A stretch of DNA of 47,091 nt from Ruminococcus sp. (GTDB taxonomy: Bacteria; Bacillota; Clostridia; Oscillospirales; Acutalibacteraceae), in assembly GCA_017416065.1 (NCBI GenBank), contig JAFQDM010000010.1, positions 1 to 47,091 on the forward strand. Reading direction: 5' to 3'. Made by a program: the position numbers and the translations under genes. This document shows, in pieces, positions 1-9,159 of the stretch (position 1 is its first letter; the number at the start of each line of letters is the position of its first letter). The notes under the pieces were generated by a model. It was not told where the DNA came from and did no database searches. It worked only from the letters and a program-made list of their open reading frames with translations.

Positions 1-1809
1 GTGCTCATAGGCGAGCCCGGTGTGGGCAAAACCGCCGTGGCAGAGGGTCTGGCGCTGAAAATAGCAGAGGGTCAGGTGCCCGAAACTCTCAGGGATAAGC
101 GAATAGTCAGCCTGAACCTGACGGGTATGATCGCGGGTACAAAGTACAGGGGAGAATTTGAGGAAAGAATAAAGGGCATTATTGATGAGCTCAGGGAGTC
201 ACAGGACGTTATCCTGTTCATAGACGAGCTCCATACCATTGTGGGCGCAGGCTCAGCAGAGGGCTCTGCAGATGCGGCAAATATTCTGAAGCCCTCCCTT
301 GCCAAGGGTGATTTCCGCATAATCGGTGCCACCACCCTGGAGGAATACAGAAAGTATATAGAGAAGGATGCGGCTCTTGAGAGGCGCTTCCAGCCTGTGC
401 AGGTTGACGAGCCTACCCGTGAGGAATCCGTGGAGATACTAAAGGGACTTCGTGACCGCTACGAGGCTCACCACAAGGTGACCATTACGGACGAGGCCAT
501 TGAGGCGGCGGTGGAGCTTTCTGTGCGCTATATTGCAGACAGGTATCTGCCCGATAAGGCGATCGACCTTATTGACGAGGCGGCCTCCAGAGTTCGGCTT
601 TCTTCCATTACAACTCCTCCTGACCTTAAAGAGCTGAAGGAGCAGATCGAGAATATGGAGCAGGAAAAGTCAGAGGCTGTAAACCAGCAGGACTTTGAGC
701 GTGCGGCAAGGATCCGCGACGAGCAGAAGAAGCTCACGGAAAAGCTGGAGCTTGAGCGCAAGCAGTGGGAGGAGGATTCAGCAAAATCCCACGCAAAGGT
801 TACCAAGGACGATATTTCCGCAACCGTTTCCGAATGGTCAAAGATCCCCGTCACGGAGCTTACCCGTGAGGAATCAGACCGACTCCTGAGTCTCGAGGAG
901 GAGCTTCATCGCAGAGTTGTGGGTCAGCACGAGGCAGTATCTGCCGTGGCAAAGGCAGTAAGGCGCAGTCGCTCAGGGCTCAAGGACCCTGCAAGGCCTG
1001 TAGGCTCCTTTATATTCTCAGGTCCCACAGGTGTGGGCAAAACAGAGCTGTGCAAGGCTTTGGCCTATGCAATGTTCGGCGATGAAAACGCAATGCTCAG
1101 ACTTGATATGAGCGAATATATGGAGAAGCATACGGTTGCAAAGCTCATAGGCTCACCTCCCGGATACGTGGGCTATGACGAGGGCGGACAGCTGACAGAG
1201 CGCGTGAGGCGCAAGCCCTATTCCGTTATACTCTTTGACGAGATAGAGAAGGCTCACCCTGACGTTTTCAATATTCTTCTGCAGATACTGGAGGACGGGA
1301 GACTTACGGATTCTCAGGGCAGAACCGTGAATTTCCGCAATACGGTCATCATTATGACCTCCAACGTAGGCGCAAGGCTTATAACGGATAAAAAGACAGC
1401 CCTGGGCTTTGCAGACGGCAATCCGCAGGAGGCTGAGAACATCAGATCAGCGGTGCTCTCTGAGCTTAAAGGTGTGTTCAGACCTGAGTTTCTGAACAGA
1501 GTAGACGAGATAATTGTGTTCTCAAAGCTGACAGCCGAGGAAACGCAGGAGATTGCAAGGCTTATGCTGTGCACTTTGGGAGAAAGGCTCAAGGCCCTGG
1601 GCACAGAGCTTGTGGTGACGGATGAGGCGGTGGCCGAAATCTCAAAATTAGGTTTTGACGATGCATACGGAGCCAGACCTTTGCGCCGCGCCATTACCAC
1701 TAAGATAGAAGACCCCCTCTCTGAAAAACTCATCAGCGGTGAGCTTTCGGGCAAGGGCAGGGTAGTGTGCGACTTTAAGGACGGAGAGTTCACCTTTAAA
1801 GCCGAATAG
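1..1809 (+). CDS. clpC: ATP-dependent Clp protease ATP-binding subunit ClpC, 5' truncated by the window
   Basis: This is the C-terminal 602 residues of a two-ring AAA+ unfoldase that feeds substrates to ClpP in the cytoplasm. The window opens inside the D1 Walker A loop (GEPGVGKT, residues 4-11), so the first GTG is an internal valine codon and the N-domain lies upstream. D1 Walker B (LFIDELH) follows near residue 73. A UVR-type coiled segment (about 221-250, [15 protein letters not shown]) separates D1 from D2; this middle domain marks ClpC rather than ClpB, ClpA or ClpE. D2 has Walker A GPTGVGKT (about 341-348), Walker B LFDEIE (about 412) and an LGF loop (about 467) matching the ClpP-docking tripeptide. 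The reading frame is intact to the TAG stop. An intrinsic terminator follows 17 bases later. Genes of the usual ctsR-mcsA-mcsB-clpC operon, if present, are outside the window. Confidence 0.95.
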   Translation: MLIGEPGVGKTAVAEGLALKIAEGQVPETLRDKRIVSLNLTGMIAGTKYRGEFEERIKGIIDELRESQDVILFIDELHTIVGAGSAEGSADAANILKPSLAKGDFRIIGATTLEEYRKYIEKDAALERRFQPVQVDEPTREESVEILKGLRDRYEAHHKVTITDEAIEAAVELSVRYIADRYLPDKAIDLIDEAASRVRLSSITTPPDLKELKEQIENMEQEKSEAVNQQDFERAARIRDEQKKLTEKLELERKQWEEDSAKSHAKVTKDDISATVSEWSKIPVTELTREESDRLLSLEEELHRRVVGQHEAVSAVAKAVRRSRSGLKDPARPVGSFIFSGPTGVGKTELCKALAYAMFGDENAMLRLDMSEYMEKHTVAKLIGSPPGYVGYDEGGQLTERVRRKPYSVILFDEIEKAHPDVFNILLQILEDGRLTDSQGRTVNFRNTVIIMTSNVGARLITDKKTALGFADGNPQEAENIRSAVLSELKGVFRPEFLNRVDEIIVFSKLTAEETQEIARLMLCTLGERLKALGTELVVTDEAVAEISKLGFDDAYGARPLRRAITTKIEDPLSEKLISGELSGKGRVVCDFKDGEFTFKAE

Positions 1810-1825
1810 AATTTTTGAAAAAAAT

Positions 1826-1862
1826 ATGCAGACGGTAACCTTTTTTGCCGTCTGCATTTTTC
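1826..1862 (+). terminator. Intrinsic terminator of clpC
   Basis: A perfect 10-bp stem, ATGCAGACGG (1826-1835) with CCGTCTGCAT (1848-1857), encloses a 12-base loop and is followed by a T-rich run. It lies just after the clpC stop codon. Confidence 0.9.
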
Positions 1863-1864
1863 TA

Positions 1865-1893
1865 TTGCAAAAAGTCAATTAGTATAGTACAAT
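1865..1893 (+). promoter_or_regulatory. Promoter of the lipoprotein gene
   Basis: TTGCAA (1865-1870) and TACAAT (1888-1893) are separated by 17 bases, close to the housekeeping sigma consensus. The site starts directly after the clpC terminator and 39 bases before the next start codon, so the small lipoprotein gene is probably transcribed on its own. Confidence 0.75.
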
Positions 1894-1931
1894 ATGAGGA
1901 GTATAATATTCGGATAACGGAGATGTTTTTT

Positions 1932-2582
1932 ATGAAGAAGATTCTGGCGATTGTTTTTGCTATGATTATGATTGCATCCTTTGCAGGCTGCAGCAACAGA
2001 GGAGCTATTGTTTATGATATCGGCAATGCAGATGCCGCAACGTATTTTAACCGCGAATATGACAATATGGTTGAAAAATACGGCAAGGCTGAGCTTGTAG
2101 GAGATAAGCTTGCAGGCGTTGCAGTTGTGAGATTCCTTGACTTTACGGGCAACGGCAACTACGAGCTGTACATTGCTTATGCTGACGGAACAAAGGACTA
2201 TGTAAACAGACACAAGGTTGTGGGCTTTGACCGTGGCAGTGCCACCATCCTTGACGAGGAGATAACCTCCAAGGAGAATGCAGAGGATACCACCCCCAGC
2301 ATCTGGCTCTATAAGGACGCAACAAGCAGAGGCTACATTGTATCAGGTGATGTGCTTACACAGAAGGCTGACTACAGAACCTTTGTCCGTACCCGCAACG
2401 AAGAGGCGGTTTATGCTTTTGTGCCTGAGTTTACCATTGACGCAGCAAGCGAAGACGAGGTTATCATTGACGGTACCTATGAAAAAATCAGGCTTTCAGG
2501 CTTGACCTCTGAGGACTTTGATTTTATCAACGAAACAAACATAAAGGTAGTTGACAGCATCAAGGGCTGGGCAAACAGATAA
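1932..2582 (+). CDS. Small secreted lipoprotein of unknown function
   Basis: A 216-residue protein starting MKKILAIVFAMIMIAS and carrying a lipobox (FAGC), so it should be lipid-anchored outside the membrane. The ATG at 1932 is preferred over the ATG at 1923 because GGAG (1919-1922) sits 9 bases upstream of it and because it gives a clean signal peptide. The mature part is acidic, with many aspartate and glutamate residues and no cysteines beyond the lipobox. A stretch reading FLDFTGNGNYELYIAY resembles the calcium-binding-like D-x-N/T-G-D/N-G-x-x-E loops seen in extracellular beta-propeller repeats, but there is one copy only. I do not recognise the family. It has its own promoter and is flanked by terminators, so it is probably monocistronic. 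Confidence 0.8.
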   Translation: MKKILAIVFAMIMIASFAGCSNRGAIVYDIGNADAATYFNREYDNMVEKYGKAELVGDKLAGVAVVRFLDFTGNGNYELYIAYADGTKDYVNRHKVVGFDRGSATILDEEITSKENAEDTTPSIWLYKDATSRGYIVSGDVLTQKADYRTFVRTRNEEAVYAFVPEFTIDAASEDEVIIDGTYEKIRLSGLTSEDFDFINETNIKVVDSIKGWANR

Positions 2583-2610
2583 CTCGCTGCTTAAACTCAA
2601 TATAATTTTA

Positions 2611-2650
2611 AATCCCGAAAACTTCAGTTGTGAGTTTTCGGGATTTTTGT
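2611..2650. terminator. Terminator between convergent transcripts
   Basis: AATCCCGAAAACT (2611-2623) pairs with AGTTTTCGGGATT (2633-2645) around a 9-base loop, followed on the plus strand by TTTG TTTG. It serves the lipoprotein gene. On the minus strand it lies just past hisK, but the T-run there is weaker (TTTAAAATT), so termination of the his operon by it is plausible rather than certain. Confidence 0.85.
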
Positions 2651-2675
2651 TTGTGTTGTTTATTCTGTTGTTTGA

Positions 2676-3479
2676 TTATATTTTTGTGTAGTCTGTTCCG
2701 TCCTTGGTAAGGTATGCAATCCTGGAAAACCCGCAGGCCTTTAAGAGCTGTATACATTCCTCAAAGCCGTGGTCAAGGTATCGTTTGTCGTGGCAATCGG
2801 AGTTGAGGATAACGTCTCCGCCCTTTTGGGAAATGTATTCAAGCCACTGCTTTGCAGGGTAGGGGCAGGTTCTGAGGCCTCGGGCCATAGCTCCTGTGTT
2901 CACCTCAAAAAGTGCCCTTGTGGGAATGAGCTTATCAATGGCATCCTTGGCGGCTTCAATATACATGGGGTGCTCAGGGGCAAAGATATTCACCTTTTCC
3001 GAGAACTTTTCTATCAGGTCAAAGTGGCCGATTATTTGTGCGCCTGTTTTATTTACAACATCTGACAATGTTCGAAAGTACTCGCAGGCAAAAGCGGTTG
3101 CATCGCCGCCAAAGTGCTCGTTGATTCCGTTTATGAGCGCCTCTGCCGTGTCGTCAACTGCAATGAGGATCTCGCCTGCTTTTACGCAGTGTACGGAGCC
3201 GATTATGTAGTCATAGCCCTGCTCGGGCTCGCTGTAATAATCCTGCTCAATGCCGCAGAGTATCTCGATCTTATCTTTGTATTTTTCCTTGAGCCTTGCA
3301 ATCTCTGCGCGGTATGCGCCTGTGTCAGGCTGCATACACCAGTCTTCTCCCTCAAGGGGACTGTGGCCTGAGAATCCTAAGGTCTGAAAGCCTTTTTCTA
3401 TTGCCGAAAGCACCATTTCCTCTGCTGTGTCCTTGCCGTCGCAGAAGGTGGTGTGGGTGTGGTAATTCCTGAGGATCAT
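2676..3479 (-). CDS. hisK: Histidinol-phosphatase, PHP family (HisK/HisJ)
   Basis: This 267-residue protein of the PHP metal-dependent phosphoesterase family hydrolyses L-histidinol phosphate to histidinol, the penultimate product of histidine synthesis. The N-terminal metal-binding motif HTH is at residues 7-9 (NYHTHTTFCDGK). Further metal ligands are seen in FSGHSPLEGEDW, IEQDYY, GSVH, IGHFDLI and LNSDCHDK. It is the last gene of the his operon, and its ATG overlaps the hisIE stop by 4 bases. The operon's hisB encodes only the dehydratase, so this gene supplies the phosphatase that is fused to HisB in enterobacteria. Length is as expected for the family. Confidence 0.93.
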   Translation of the reverse strand: MILRNYHTHTTFCDGKDTAEEMVLSAIEKGFQTLGFSGHSPLEGEDWCMQPDTGAYRAEIARLKEKYKDKIEILCGIEQDYYSEPEQGYDYIIGSVHCVKAGEILIAVDDTAEALINGINEHFGGDATAFACEYFRTLSDVVNKTGAQIIGHFDLIEKFSEKVNIFAPEHPMYIEAAKDAIDKLIPTRALFEVNTGAMARGLRTCPYPAKQWLEYISQKGGDVILNSDCHDKRYLDHGFEECIQLLKACGFSRIAYLTKDGTDYTKI

Positions 3480-4129
3480 ACCATTTTTTCCTGCTTTACC
3501 TTGTGGTCTATAACGTGTCTGGAGGCAAGCTCGTTTCTGATGTCGTCAACGGAAATACCCATCTCTACCATAAGCACCATTACGTGGTAGGCAAGGTCTG
3601 CGATCTCGTATACAGCTTCTGCGCGGTCATTCTTGCAAGCGCCGATGATAACCTCCGTGCATTCCTCACCAACCTTCTTGAGGATCTTATCCATACCCTT
3701 CTGGAAGAGGTAGGTAGTATATGAGCCCTCGGGAAGGTTTTCTTTTCTGCCTTTAAGCAGGGCGTAGAGGCTTTCCATAGAGAAGCCCTCAGGCTCCTGA
3801 CCCTCAAAAACAGCATTGGTAAAGCAGGAGTCTGTGCCTGTGTGGCAGGCAGGACCGTCCTTGCGAACTACAACGTTCAGAGCATCGTAGTCGCAATCTG
3901 CGGTGATGGACACAATGTGCTGGTAGTTGCCGCTGGTTTCTCCTTTGAGCCAAAGCTCCTGACGGGAACGGCTGAAGAAGCAGGTGAGCCCCTTCTCCAT
4001 AGAGATCTGCAGGCTTTCCTTGTTCATATATGCAAGGGTCAGCACCTTGCCTGTGTCTGCATCTGTTACAATTGCAGGGATAAGTCCCTTTTCGTCAAAT
4101 TTGAGTTTTTCTATATCGAACATAATCAT
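3476..4129 (-). CDS. hisIE: Bifunctional phosphoribosyl-AMP cyclohydrolase / phosphoribosyl-ATP pyrophosphatase
   Basis: A 217-residue fusion carrying steps 2 and 3 of histidine synthesis. The N-terminal part (about 1-110) is the zinc cyclohydrolase: FSRSRQELWLKGETSGN and the metal-binding CHTGTDSCF are visible. The C-terminal part (about 115-205) is an all-helical pyrophosphatase of the MazG-like fold, with the acidic GEECTEVIIGACK and EAVYEIADLAYH motifs. It overlaps hisF upstream and hisK downstream by 4 bases each (ATGA-type), which indicates translational coupling. Its place after hisF is the common his operon order. Confidence 0.95.
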   Translation of the reverse strand: MIMFDIEKLKFDEKGLIPAIVTDADTGKVLTLAYMNKESLQISMEKGLTCFFSRSRQELWLKGETSGNYQHIVSITADCDYDALNVVVRKDGPACHTGTDSCFTNAVFEGQEPEGFSMESLYALLKGRKENLPEGSYTTYLFQKGMDKILKKVGEECTEVIIGACKNDRAEAVYEIADLAYHVMVLMVEMGISVDDIRNELASRHVIDHKVKQEKMV

Positions 4130-4884
4130 AACCTCACATTAATGTTGTTTTCTCTGAGTGCTTTTTTCAGGGTGGGGATCTCTACCTCGCCGAAGTGGAA
4201 GATAGAAGCCGCAAGACCTGCATCAACCTTGGGCAGAGTGTGGAACAGCTCTACAAAATCATTGATACAGCCTGCGCCGCCGGAGGCGATAACGGGAACG
4301 TTTACTACATCGGAGACTGCTTTGAGCATCTCAAGATCAAAGCCGCCCTTGACGCCGTCTGTATCAATTGAGTTGAGCACTACCTCGCCTGCACCTCTTT
4401 CAACGCAGGATTTTATCCAGCTTATGGCTTCCATTCCCGTGTTTTCTCTGCCGCCCTTTGCAAATACGCGGAACACTCCGTCCACACGCTTTACATCAGC
4501 AGAGATAACAACGCATTGGTCGCCGTATTTCTGAGCTGCCTGAGTGATTAGCTCAGGGTTGCGGATGGCACCTGAGTTAACGCTTACCTTGTCTGCACCG
4601 CACTTGAGCACTCTGTCAAAGTCGTCAAGGGTGTTGATGCCGCCGCCTACGGTCAGGGGGATAAAGATGGTCTTTGCCACCTCACGGAGTATATCCGTAA
4701 ACAGAGCTCTGCCCTCTGCAGAAGCCGTTATATCGTAGAAGACCAGCTCGTCGGCTCCGTTCTCGCTGTAGTATTTTCCCAGTTCTACGGGTGAAGAAAC
4801 GTCTGAAAGTCCCTCAAAGTTTACACCCTTTACAACTCTGCCGTTTCTAACGTCCAGGCAGGGGATAATTCTTTTTGTAATCAT
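4126..4884 (-). CDS. hisF: Imidazole glycerol phosphate synthase cyclase subunit
   Basis: A 252-residue TIM-barrel protein. With HisH it makes imidazole glycerol phosphate and AICAR from PRFAR and the ammonia that HisH releases from glutamine. The opening ITKRIIPCLDVRNGRVVKGV holds the catalytic aspartate (CLD), and ISADVKR holds the second catalytic aspartate. The phosphate-binding loops TVGGGI and IASGGAG are present. It starts 4 bases inside the end of hisA and overlaps hisIE by 4 bases. The length is canonical. Confidence 0.96.
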   Translation of the reverse strand: MITKRIIPCLDVRNGRVVKGVNFEGLSDVSSPVELGKYYSENGADELVFYDITASAEGRALFTDILREVAKTIFIPLTVGGGINTLDDFDRVLKCGADKVSVNSGAIRNPELITQAAQKYGDQCVVISADVKRVDGVFRVFAKGGRENTGMEAISWIKSCVERGAGEVVLNSIDTDGVKGGFDLEMLKAVSDVVNVPVIASGGAGCINDFVELFHTLPKVDAGLAASIFHFGEVEIPTLKKALRENNINVRL

Positions 4885-5594
4885 CTTGATACCTCGATTG
4901 CTTCCTTAAGGTCAATGGCTCCTATGTAGTAGGCCTTGCCGATAATTGCACCGTACAGATTCATTGCGGTCAGAGCCTTTATGTCTTCAATGGTGGACAC
5001 ACCGCCTGAGGCTATAAGATCAATGCTGTATTTCTCGGAAAGCTCTTTGTAAAGCTCATTGTTGCTGCCTTGCATTGCTCCGTCGCGGGAGATGTCTGTG
5101 CAGATGACGGTCTTTACTCCCAAAGCTTCCATTTTTGAGAGGAAGGCGTCTGCGGTAAGCTCAGATTTCTCTGTCCAGCCTTTAATGGCAACGTAGCCGT
5201 CTTTAAGGTCAACGCCTACTGCTACCTTGTCGCCGAAGAGTGAGAGTGCCTCTTTCAGAAATTCCTCGTCCTTTACTGCGGCGGTGCCTAAGATTATGCG
5301 GTCAACACCGCTTTCTATGTATGCCTTTGCAGTTTCGATATTGCGGATTCCTCCGCCTACTTCTGTAAAGAGACCTGTGTTTTCCACTATCTTGCGGATG
5401 GTGTCAAGGTTGCCTGGCTTGCCGTCTTTGGCACCCTGAAGATCTACAAGATGCAGAAATTTTGCCCCTGAGGCCTCAAATTTCTTTGCAACCTCCAAAG
5501 GCTCGTTGCTGTACACGGTCATCTGTGCATAGTCGCCCTTGAAAAGGCGCACAGCCTTGCCTGCGTACAGATCTATTGCAGGAAAAATATTCAT
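4881..5594 (-). CDS. hisA: Phosphoribosylformimino-AICAR-phosphate isomerase
   Basis: A 237-residue TIM barrel that isomerises ProFAR to PRFAR by an Amadori rearrangement. The first catalytic aspartate is in NIFPAIDLYAGKAVRL and the second in ICTDISRDGAM. The phosphate-binding ASGGVS loop follows. The ATG at 5594 is chosen over one 33 bases upstream: GAGGG lies about 5 bases before it, the protein then begins directly with the first beta strand (MNIFPAID), and the longer form would run into hisH. That leaves a 23-base gap after hisH, one of the few real gaps in this operon. Confidence 0.94.
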   Translation of the reverse strand: MNIFPAIDLYAGKAVRLFKGDYAQMTVYSNEPLEVAKKFEASGAKFLHLVDLQGAKDGKPGNLDTIRKIVENTGLFTEVGGGIRNIETAKAYIESGVDRIILGTAAVKDEEFLKEALSLFGDKVAVGVDLKDGYVAIKGWTEKSELTADAFLSKMEALGVKTVICTDISRDGAMQGSNNELYKELSEKYSIDLIASGGVSTIEDIKALTAMNLYGAIIGKAYYIGAIDLKEAIEVSR

Positions 5595-5617
5595 AATACC
5601 CTCGCTTGTTTTTTTGA

Positions 5618-6235
5618 TTATTTGCAAAGCTTGCAGAAGGAGCGCAGGATCTTCATACCCACACTTCCGCTTTTTTCAGGATGGAACTGGCATCCGTATA
5701 CGTTGCCCTTGCACACGGCGGCGGTGAGCTCTTTGCCGTACTCTGTGGTGGCGGCAAGGGAGTCCTCGCAGTTTTCTGCGTAGTAGGAATGAACAAAGTA
5801 CACGCAGTCATCCTTGTTAAGCTCCTCAAACAGGGGACAGCTTTCGTCCTTGATGTGCAGAGCGTTCCAGCCTATGTGGGGGATCTTGAGCTCGCAGGGG
5901 ATGGAGCCCTGCATGGGCACGACCTGACCCTTGAGAAGTGAGAGCCCCTGGTGCTCTCCGTATTCAAAGCTTTTCTCAAAAAGAAGCTGCATACCAAGGC
6001 AGATACCCATCAGAGGCTTGCCGTTTTCTGCCTGCTCCTTTACAAATTCATCCAGTCCGTTTTCCCGAAGCTTTGCGATTGCATCTGCAAAAGCTCCCAC
6101 ACCTGGGAGGATGAGCCCGTCTGCTTTTGCAAGCTCCTCTTTGTTGCCTGATACAAAAACCTTTTCTCCTATTGCTTCAAAGGAAGAACGCAGAGAAAAA
6201 AGGTTTCCGACACCGTAGTCTATAATACCTATCAT
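5618..6235 (-). CDS. hisH: Imidazole glycerol phosphate synthase glutaminase subunit
   Basis: A 205-residue class I (triad) glutamine amidotransferase that delivers ammonia to HisF. The nucleophilic cysteine is in GICLGMQLLFE. The histidine-glutamate pair of the triad is in QFHPEKSG near the C-terminus. The N-terminal GIIDYGVGNLFSL matches the HisH signature. The start shares one base with the hisB stop. HisH and HisF form an obligate complex, and both are encoded here in the right order. Confidence 0.95.
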   Translation of the reverse strand: MIGIIDYGVGNLFSLRSSFEAIGEKVFVSGNKEELAKADGLILPGVGAFADAIAKLRENGLDEFVKEQAENGKPLMGICLGMQLLFEKSFEYGEHQGLSLLKGQVVPMQGSIPCELKIPHIGWNALHIKDESCPLFEELNKDDCVYFVHSYYAENCEDSLAATTEYGKELTAAVCKGNVYGCQFHPEKSGSVGMKILRSFCKLCK

Positions 6236-6822
6236 CAGAGTACTCCTTTTGTAGAGGGAACCTCATCGCCGAGTGCAGGGTCAAGGGCAACGGCCGATTT
6301 AAGGCTTCGTGCCAGGGATTTGAAAATGCCCTCTGCAATGTGGTGAGAGTTACTGCCTGCAAGCTTTCTTACGTGCAGGCTCATGGGGCAGTTTCTGACA
6401 AAAGCCTGGAGGAATTCCTCCACAAGCTCCGTGTCAAAGGTGCCTATCTTTTCTGTGGGGTAGGTCACGTCGTAGCACAGACAACTTCTGCCTGAAATAT
6501 CAATTGCTGTGAGTATGAGGGATTCGTCCATAGGCAGCATTGTGCTTGCATAGCGGTTGATGCCCTTCTTTGCACCCAAGGCATCGTAGAATGCATTTCC
6601 AAGGCAGATGCCGATATCCTCTGCGGAGTGGTGGTCGTCTACCTGTGTGTCGCCTGTGCAGGTAAGGTTAAGGTCAAATCTGCCGTGTGCGGCAAAAAGG
6701 GTGAGCATATGGTCAAGAAAACCCACACCTGTGCTTACCGTGCTTTTGCCCGTTCCGTCAAGGTCAAGGGTCAGGCTTATGCTTGTTTCTGCGGTCTTGC
6801 GTTCAATAACACTTGTTCTCAT
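6235..6822 (-). CDS. hisB: Imidazoleglycerol-phosphate dehydratase
   Basis: A 195-residue monofunctional dehydratase that converts imidazole glycerol phosphate to imidazole acetol phosphate. Both manganese-binding HHxxE motifs are present: DHHSAEDIG near residue 63 and SHHIAEGIF in the C-terminal half. The usual FLDHML strand lies between residues 35 and 40. There is no fused phosphatase domain, in line with the separate hisK. It overlaps hisC by 4 bases and hisH by one base. Confidence 0.96.
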   Translation of the reverse strand: MRTSVIERKTAETSISLTLDLDGTGKSTVSTGVGFLDHMLTLFAAHGRFDLNLTCTGDTQVDDHHSAEDIGICLGNAFYDALGAKKGINRYASTMLPMDESLILTAIDISGRSCLCYDVTYPTEKIGTFDTELVEEFLQAFVRNCPMSLHVRKLAGSNSHHIAEGIFKSLARSLKSAVALDPALGDEVPSTKGVL

Positions 6823-7883
6823 TGCTTTTCTCCTTTGAGTATCTCCTCTGCAGCAAGGAGGAATTGTTCCATTTGTTCCTGTGTGCCGATGGTGATTCTG
6901 TTGAACTGACAGATTCGTTCCTTTGTAAAGTGCCGCACCAGGATCCCCCGTGCTTTGAGCTCCTTGTAGAGCTTTTCTCCGTCTATGTCGTTGCTTTTTG
7001 CAAAGAGGAAGTTTGCCTTTGAGGGAAGTACCTCAAAGCCTAAGCCCTTGAGCTTCTCTGCTGTGTACTCACGCACACGGATTATCTCTTTGCATTTCTC
7101 CATGTAGTAATCCTCTGCATCTGCCGTAGCCTCGCCAAGGGTAGTGGTTAGGCGGTTGATGTTGTAGGGATTTGTGGAGAATTTGAGCCTCATAAGGTCA
7201 TCAATAAGCCCCTTGGCGCCTATTGCGTAGCCAAGGCGGGCACCTGCCATAGAGCGTGACTTTGAGAAGGTACGCACCGTAAGCAGATTTTCATATTTAT
7301 TTATGAGCTTGCAGGCTGACGTGCCGCCAAAGTCCACGTATGCCTCGTCAATAACCACAACGGAATCCGGGTTTGTTCTGATTATCTCCTCGATCTCCTC
7401 AAGGGGTCTTGAGTTGCCCGTGGGAGCATTGGGGTTTGCTATAACTATGAGCTTGTTTTTGTTAAGGTAATCCTTGTAATCAATTGTGAAGTCCTCTCTC
7501 AGAGGTATCTCCTCGTACTCAACTGCGTGAAGCTCGGCGAACACTGTGTAGAATCCGTAGGTGATATCGGGGAACAAAGCTCCCTTCTGACCAAATGCCA
7601 TAAAGGCAAAGTTCAGGATATCGTCTGAGCCGTTGGAGAGGAAGATGTTTTCGCTCTCAACACCGTAGAGCGCTGCAAGCTTGCCCTTAAGGGTGGAGAG
7701 AGTGGGGTCTGAGTAAAGCCTCAGATTCTCAACGTCCTGTTTCCCCAGAGCTTCTACAACGGAAGGTGCAGGCGGGTAAGGGGATTCGTTGGTGTTGAGC
7801 TTTATGTATTGGGTGTCCTTGGGCTGTTCACCTGGGGTGTAGACCTCAAGGCTTTTGTATTGTTCTTTCAGGAATCTGCTCAT
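6819..7883 (-). CDS. hisC: Histidinol-phosphate aminotransferase
   Basis: A 354-residue PLP-dependent fold-type I aminotransferase that makes histidinol phosphate from imidazole acetol phosphate and glutamate. The PLP-binding lysine is in [22 protein letters not shown] and [10 protein letters not shown] give the cofactor-binding asparagine and aspartate, and FNRITIG gives the substrate-carboxylate arginine. The ATG at 7883 is preferred over an upstream in-frame start: GAGGA is about 5 bases ahead, homologues begin near MSRFLKEQY, and the longer form would overlap hisD by about 70 bases. It begins one base after the hisD stop. Confidence 0.94.
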   Translation of the reverse strand: MSRFLKEQYKSLEVYTPGEQPKDTQYIKLNTNESPYPPAPSVVEALGKQDVENLRLYSDPTLSTLKGKLAALYGVESENIFLSNGSDDILNFAFMAFGQKGALFPDITYGFYTVFAELHAVEYEEIPLREDFTIDYKDYLNKNKLIVIANPNAPTGNSRPLEEIEEIIRTNPDSVVVIDEAYVDFGGTSACKLINKYENLLTVRTFSKSRSMAGARLGYAIGAKGLIDDLMRLKFSTNPYNINRLTTTLGEATADAEDYYMEKCKEIIRVREYTAEKLKGLGFEVLPSKANFLFAKSNDIDGEKLYKELKARGILVRHFTKERICQFNRITIGTQEQMEQFLLAAEEILKGEKQ

Positions 7884-7884
7884 A

Positions 7885-9159
7885 TTAGTCCTCGGTTCTG
7901 ATGGTAACGCTTCTTGCGTGGGCTGTGAGCCCCTCTTTTGTGGCAAAGAAGGCAACCTCGTGGCCTATCTTGTCAAGAGCATCCTTTGTGTAGTAGGTGT
8001 ACTGAATCTTCTTTACAAAATCATCCACGGACAGAGGGCTTGAGAATCTTGCCGTGCCTGAGGTGGGCAGGGTGTGGTTTGCACCTGCGTAGTAGTCACC
8101 CAGAGCCTCGGGGCAGTTTCTGCCAAGGAAAACAGAGCCTGCGTTCTCAATGGAATCAAGGTAGTCAAAGGGATTGTCTACCATGATCTCCAGATGCTCG
8201 GGAGCTATCTCGTTGGAAATGGCAATAACGTCGCGGATGTTGTCTGCAACTATGATCTTGCCGTTGTTGTCAATGGAAGCTCTGGCAATTTCTGCACGCA
8301 GAAGCAGGGGAATCTGACGCTCCAGCTCCTGGCTTACCTTCTGTGCAAGCTCTTCGCTGTCTGTTACCAGTACGGCACTTGCAAGCTTGTCGTGCTCTGC
8401 CTGAGAGAGCAGGTCAGCCGCAACGTGGGCAGGGTTGCTGCCTCCGTCTGCAATGATGAGTATCTCGCTGGGACCTGCGATCATATCTATGGAGACCATA
8501 CCGAATACCTGCTTCTTTGCTTCTGCAACAAAAGCATTTCCGGGGCCTACTATTTTGTCTACCTTGGGGATAGACTCTGTTCCGTAAGCCAAAGCGGCAA
8601 CTGCCTGTGCTCCGCCTACCTTGTAGATCCTGTCAACTCCTGCGATCTTTGCGGCAGCAAGGATAACGGGATTTACTTTGCCGTCCTTTGAGGGAGGAGT
8701 TACCATTACTATCTCTTTGCAGCCTGCAATTTTAGCGGGGATGCTGTCCATCAGCACGGTGGAGGGATATGCGGCGGTGCCGCCGGGAACGTAAAGACCT
8801 ACCTTCTCAATGGGGGTTATCTTCTGTCCTGTTACCACACCTGCTTTTTCGTTCATAATAAAGCTTGTGCGCACCTGCTTCTGGTGGAAGGCACGGATGT
8901 TTTCGGAGGCGTTGCGGAGTATCTGCAGGAATTCAGGTTCCACAGCCTCAAACGCCTCGTTGATCTCAGCTTCTGTTACCTCAAGGCTTTTAAGGTCTGC
9001 TCCGTCAAATTTTAAATTATATGCAAGCACGGCTTTGTCGCCGTTTTCTTTTACGTCTGCGATGATGCCTTCAACGATCGAAGAGACATCCACCGTGTTT
9101 TCCTGTCTTGCAAAGATCTCCTCCTTGGAGATCTCGCCGTATTTCATTATCTTTATCAT
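7885..9159 (-). CDS. hisD: Histidinol dehydrogenase
   Basis: A 424-residue zinc enzyme that oxidises histidinol to histidine in two NAD+-dependent steps, the end of the pathway. Diagnostic segments are VGLYVPGGTAAYPS, DMIAGPSEILIIAD, SQAEHDKLASAV (zinc ligands), IAPEHLEIM (catalytic Glu-His) and GANHTLPTSGTARF. The length is normal. The ATG overlaps the hisG stop by 4 bases, with GAGGT upstream, so the two genes are translationally coupled. Confidence 0.96.
   Translation of the reverse strand: MIKIMKYGEISKEEIFARQENTVDVSSIVEGIIADVKENGDKAVLAYNLKFDGADLKSLEVTEAEINEAFEAVEPEFLQILRNASENIRAFHQKQVRTSFIMNEKAGVVTGQKITPIEKVGLYVPGGTAAYPSTVLMDSIPAKIAGCKEIVMVTPPSKDGKVNPVILAAAKIAGVDRIYKVGGAQAVAALAYGTESIPKVDKIVGPGNAFVAEAKKQVFGMVSIDMIAGPSEILIIADGGSNPAHVAADLLSQAEHDKLASAVLVTDSEELAQKVSQELERQIPLLLRAEIARASIDNNGKIIVADNIRDVIAISNEIAPEHLEIMVDNPFDYLDSIENAGSVFLGRNCPEALGDYYAGANHTLPTSGTARFSSPLSVDDFVKKIQYTYYTKDALDKIGHEVAFFATKEGLTAHARSVTIRTED

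Noticed and set aside
1-3. GTG at the first base as the start of clpC
   Set aside because: It is the valine just before the Walker A loop; the N-domain and start must lie upstream of the window.
1314-1793. Long open frames on the strand opposite clpC and several other genes
   Set aside because: They are shadows of real genes in GC-balanced coding sequence, with no binding sites and no recognisable domains.
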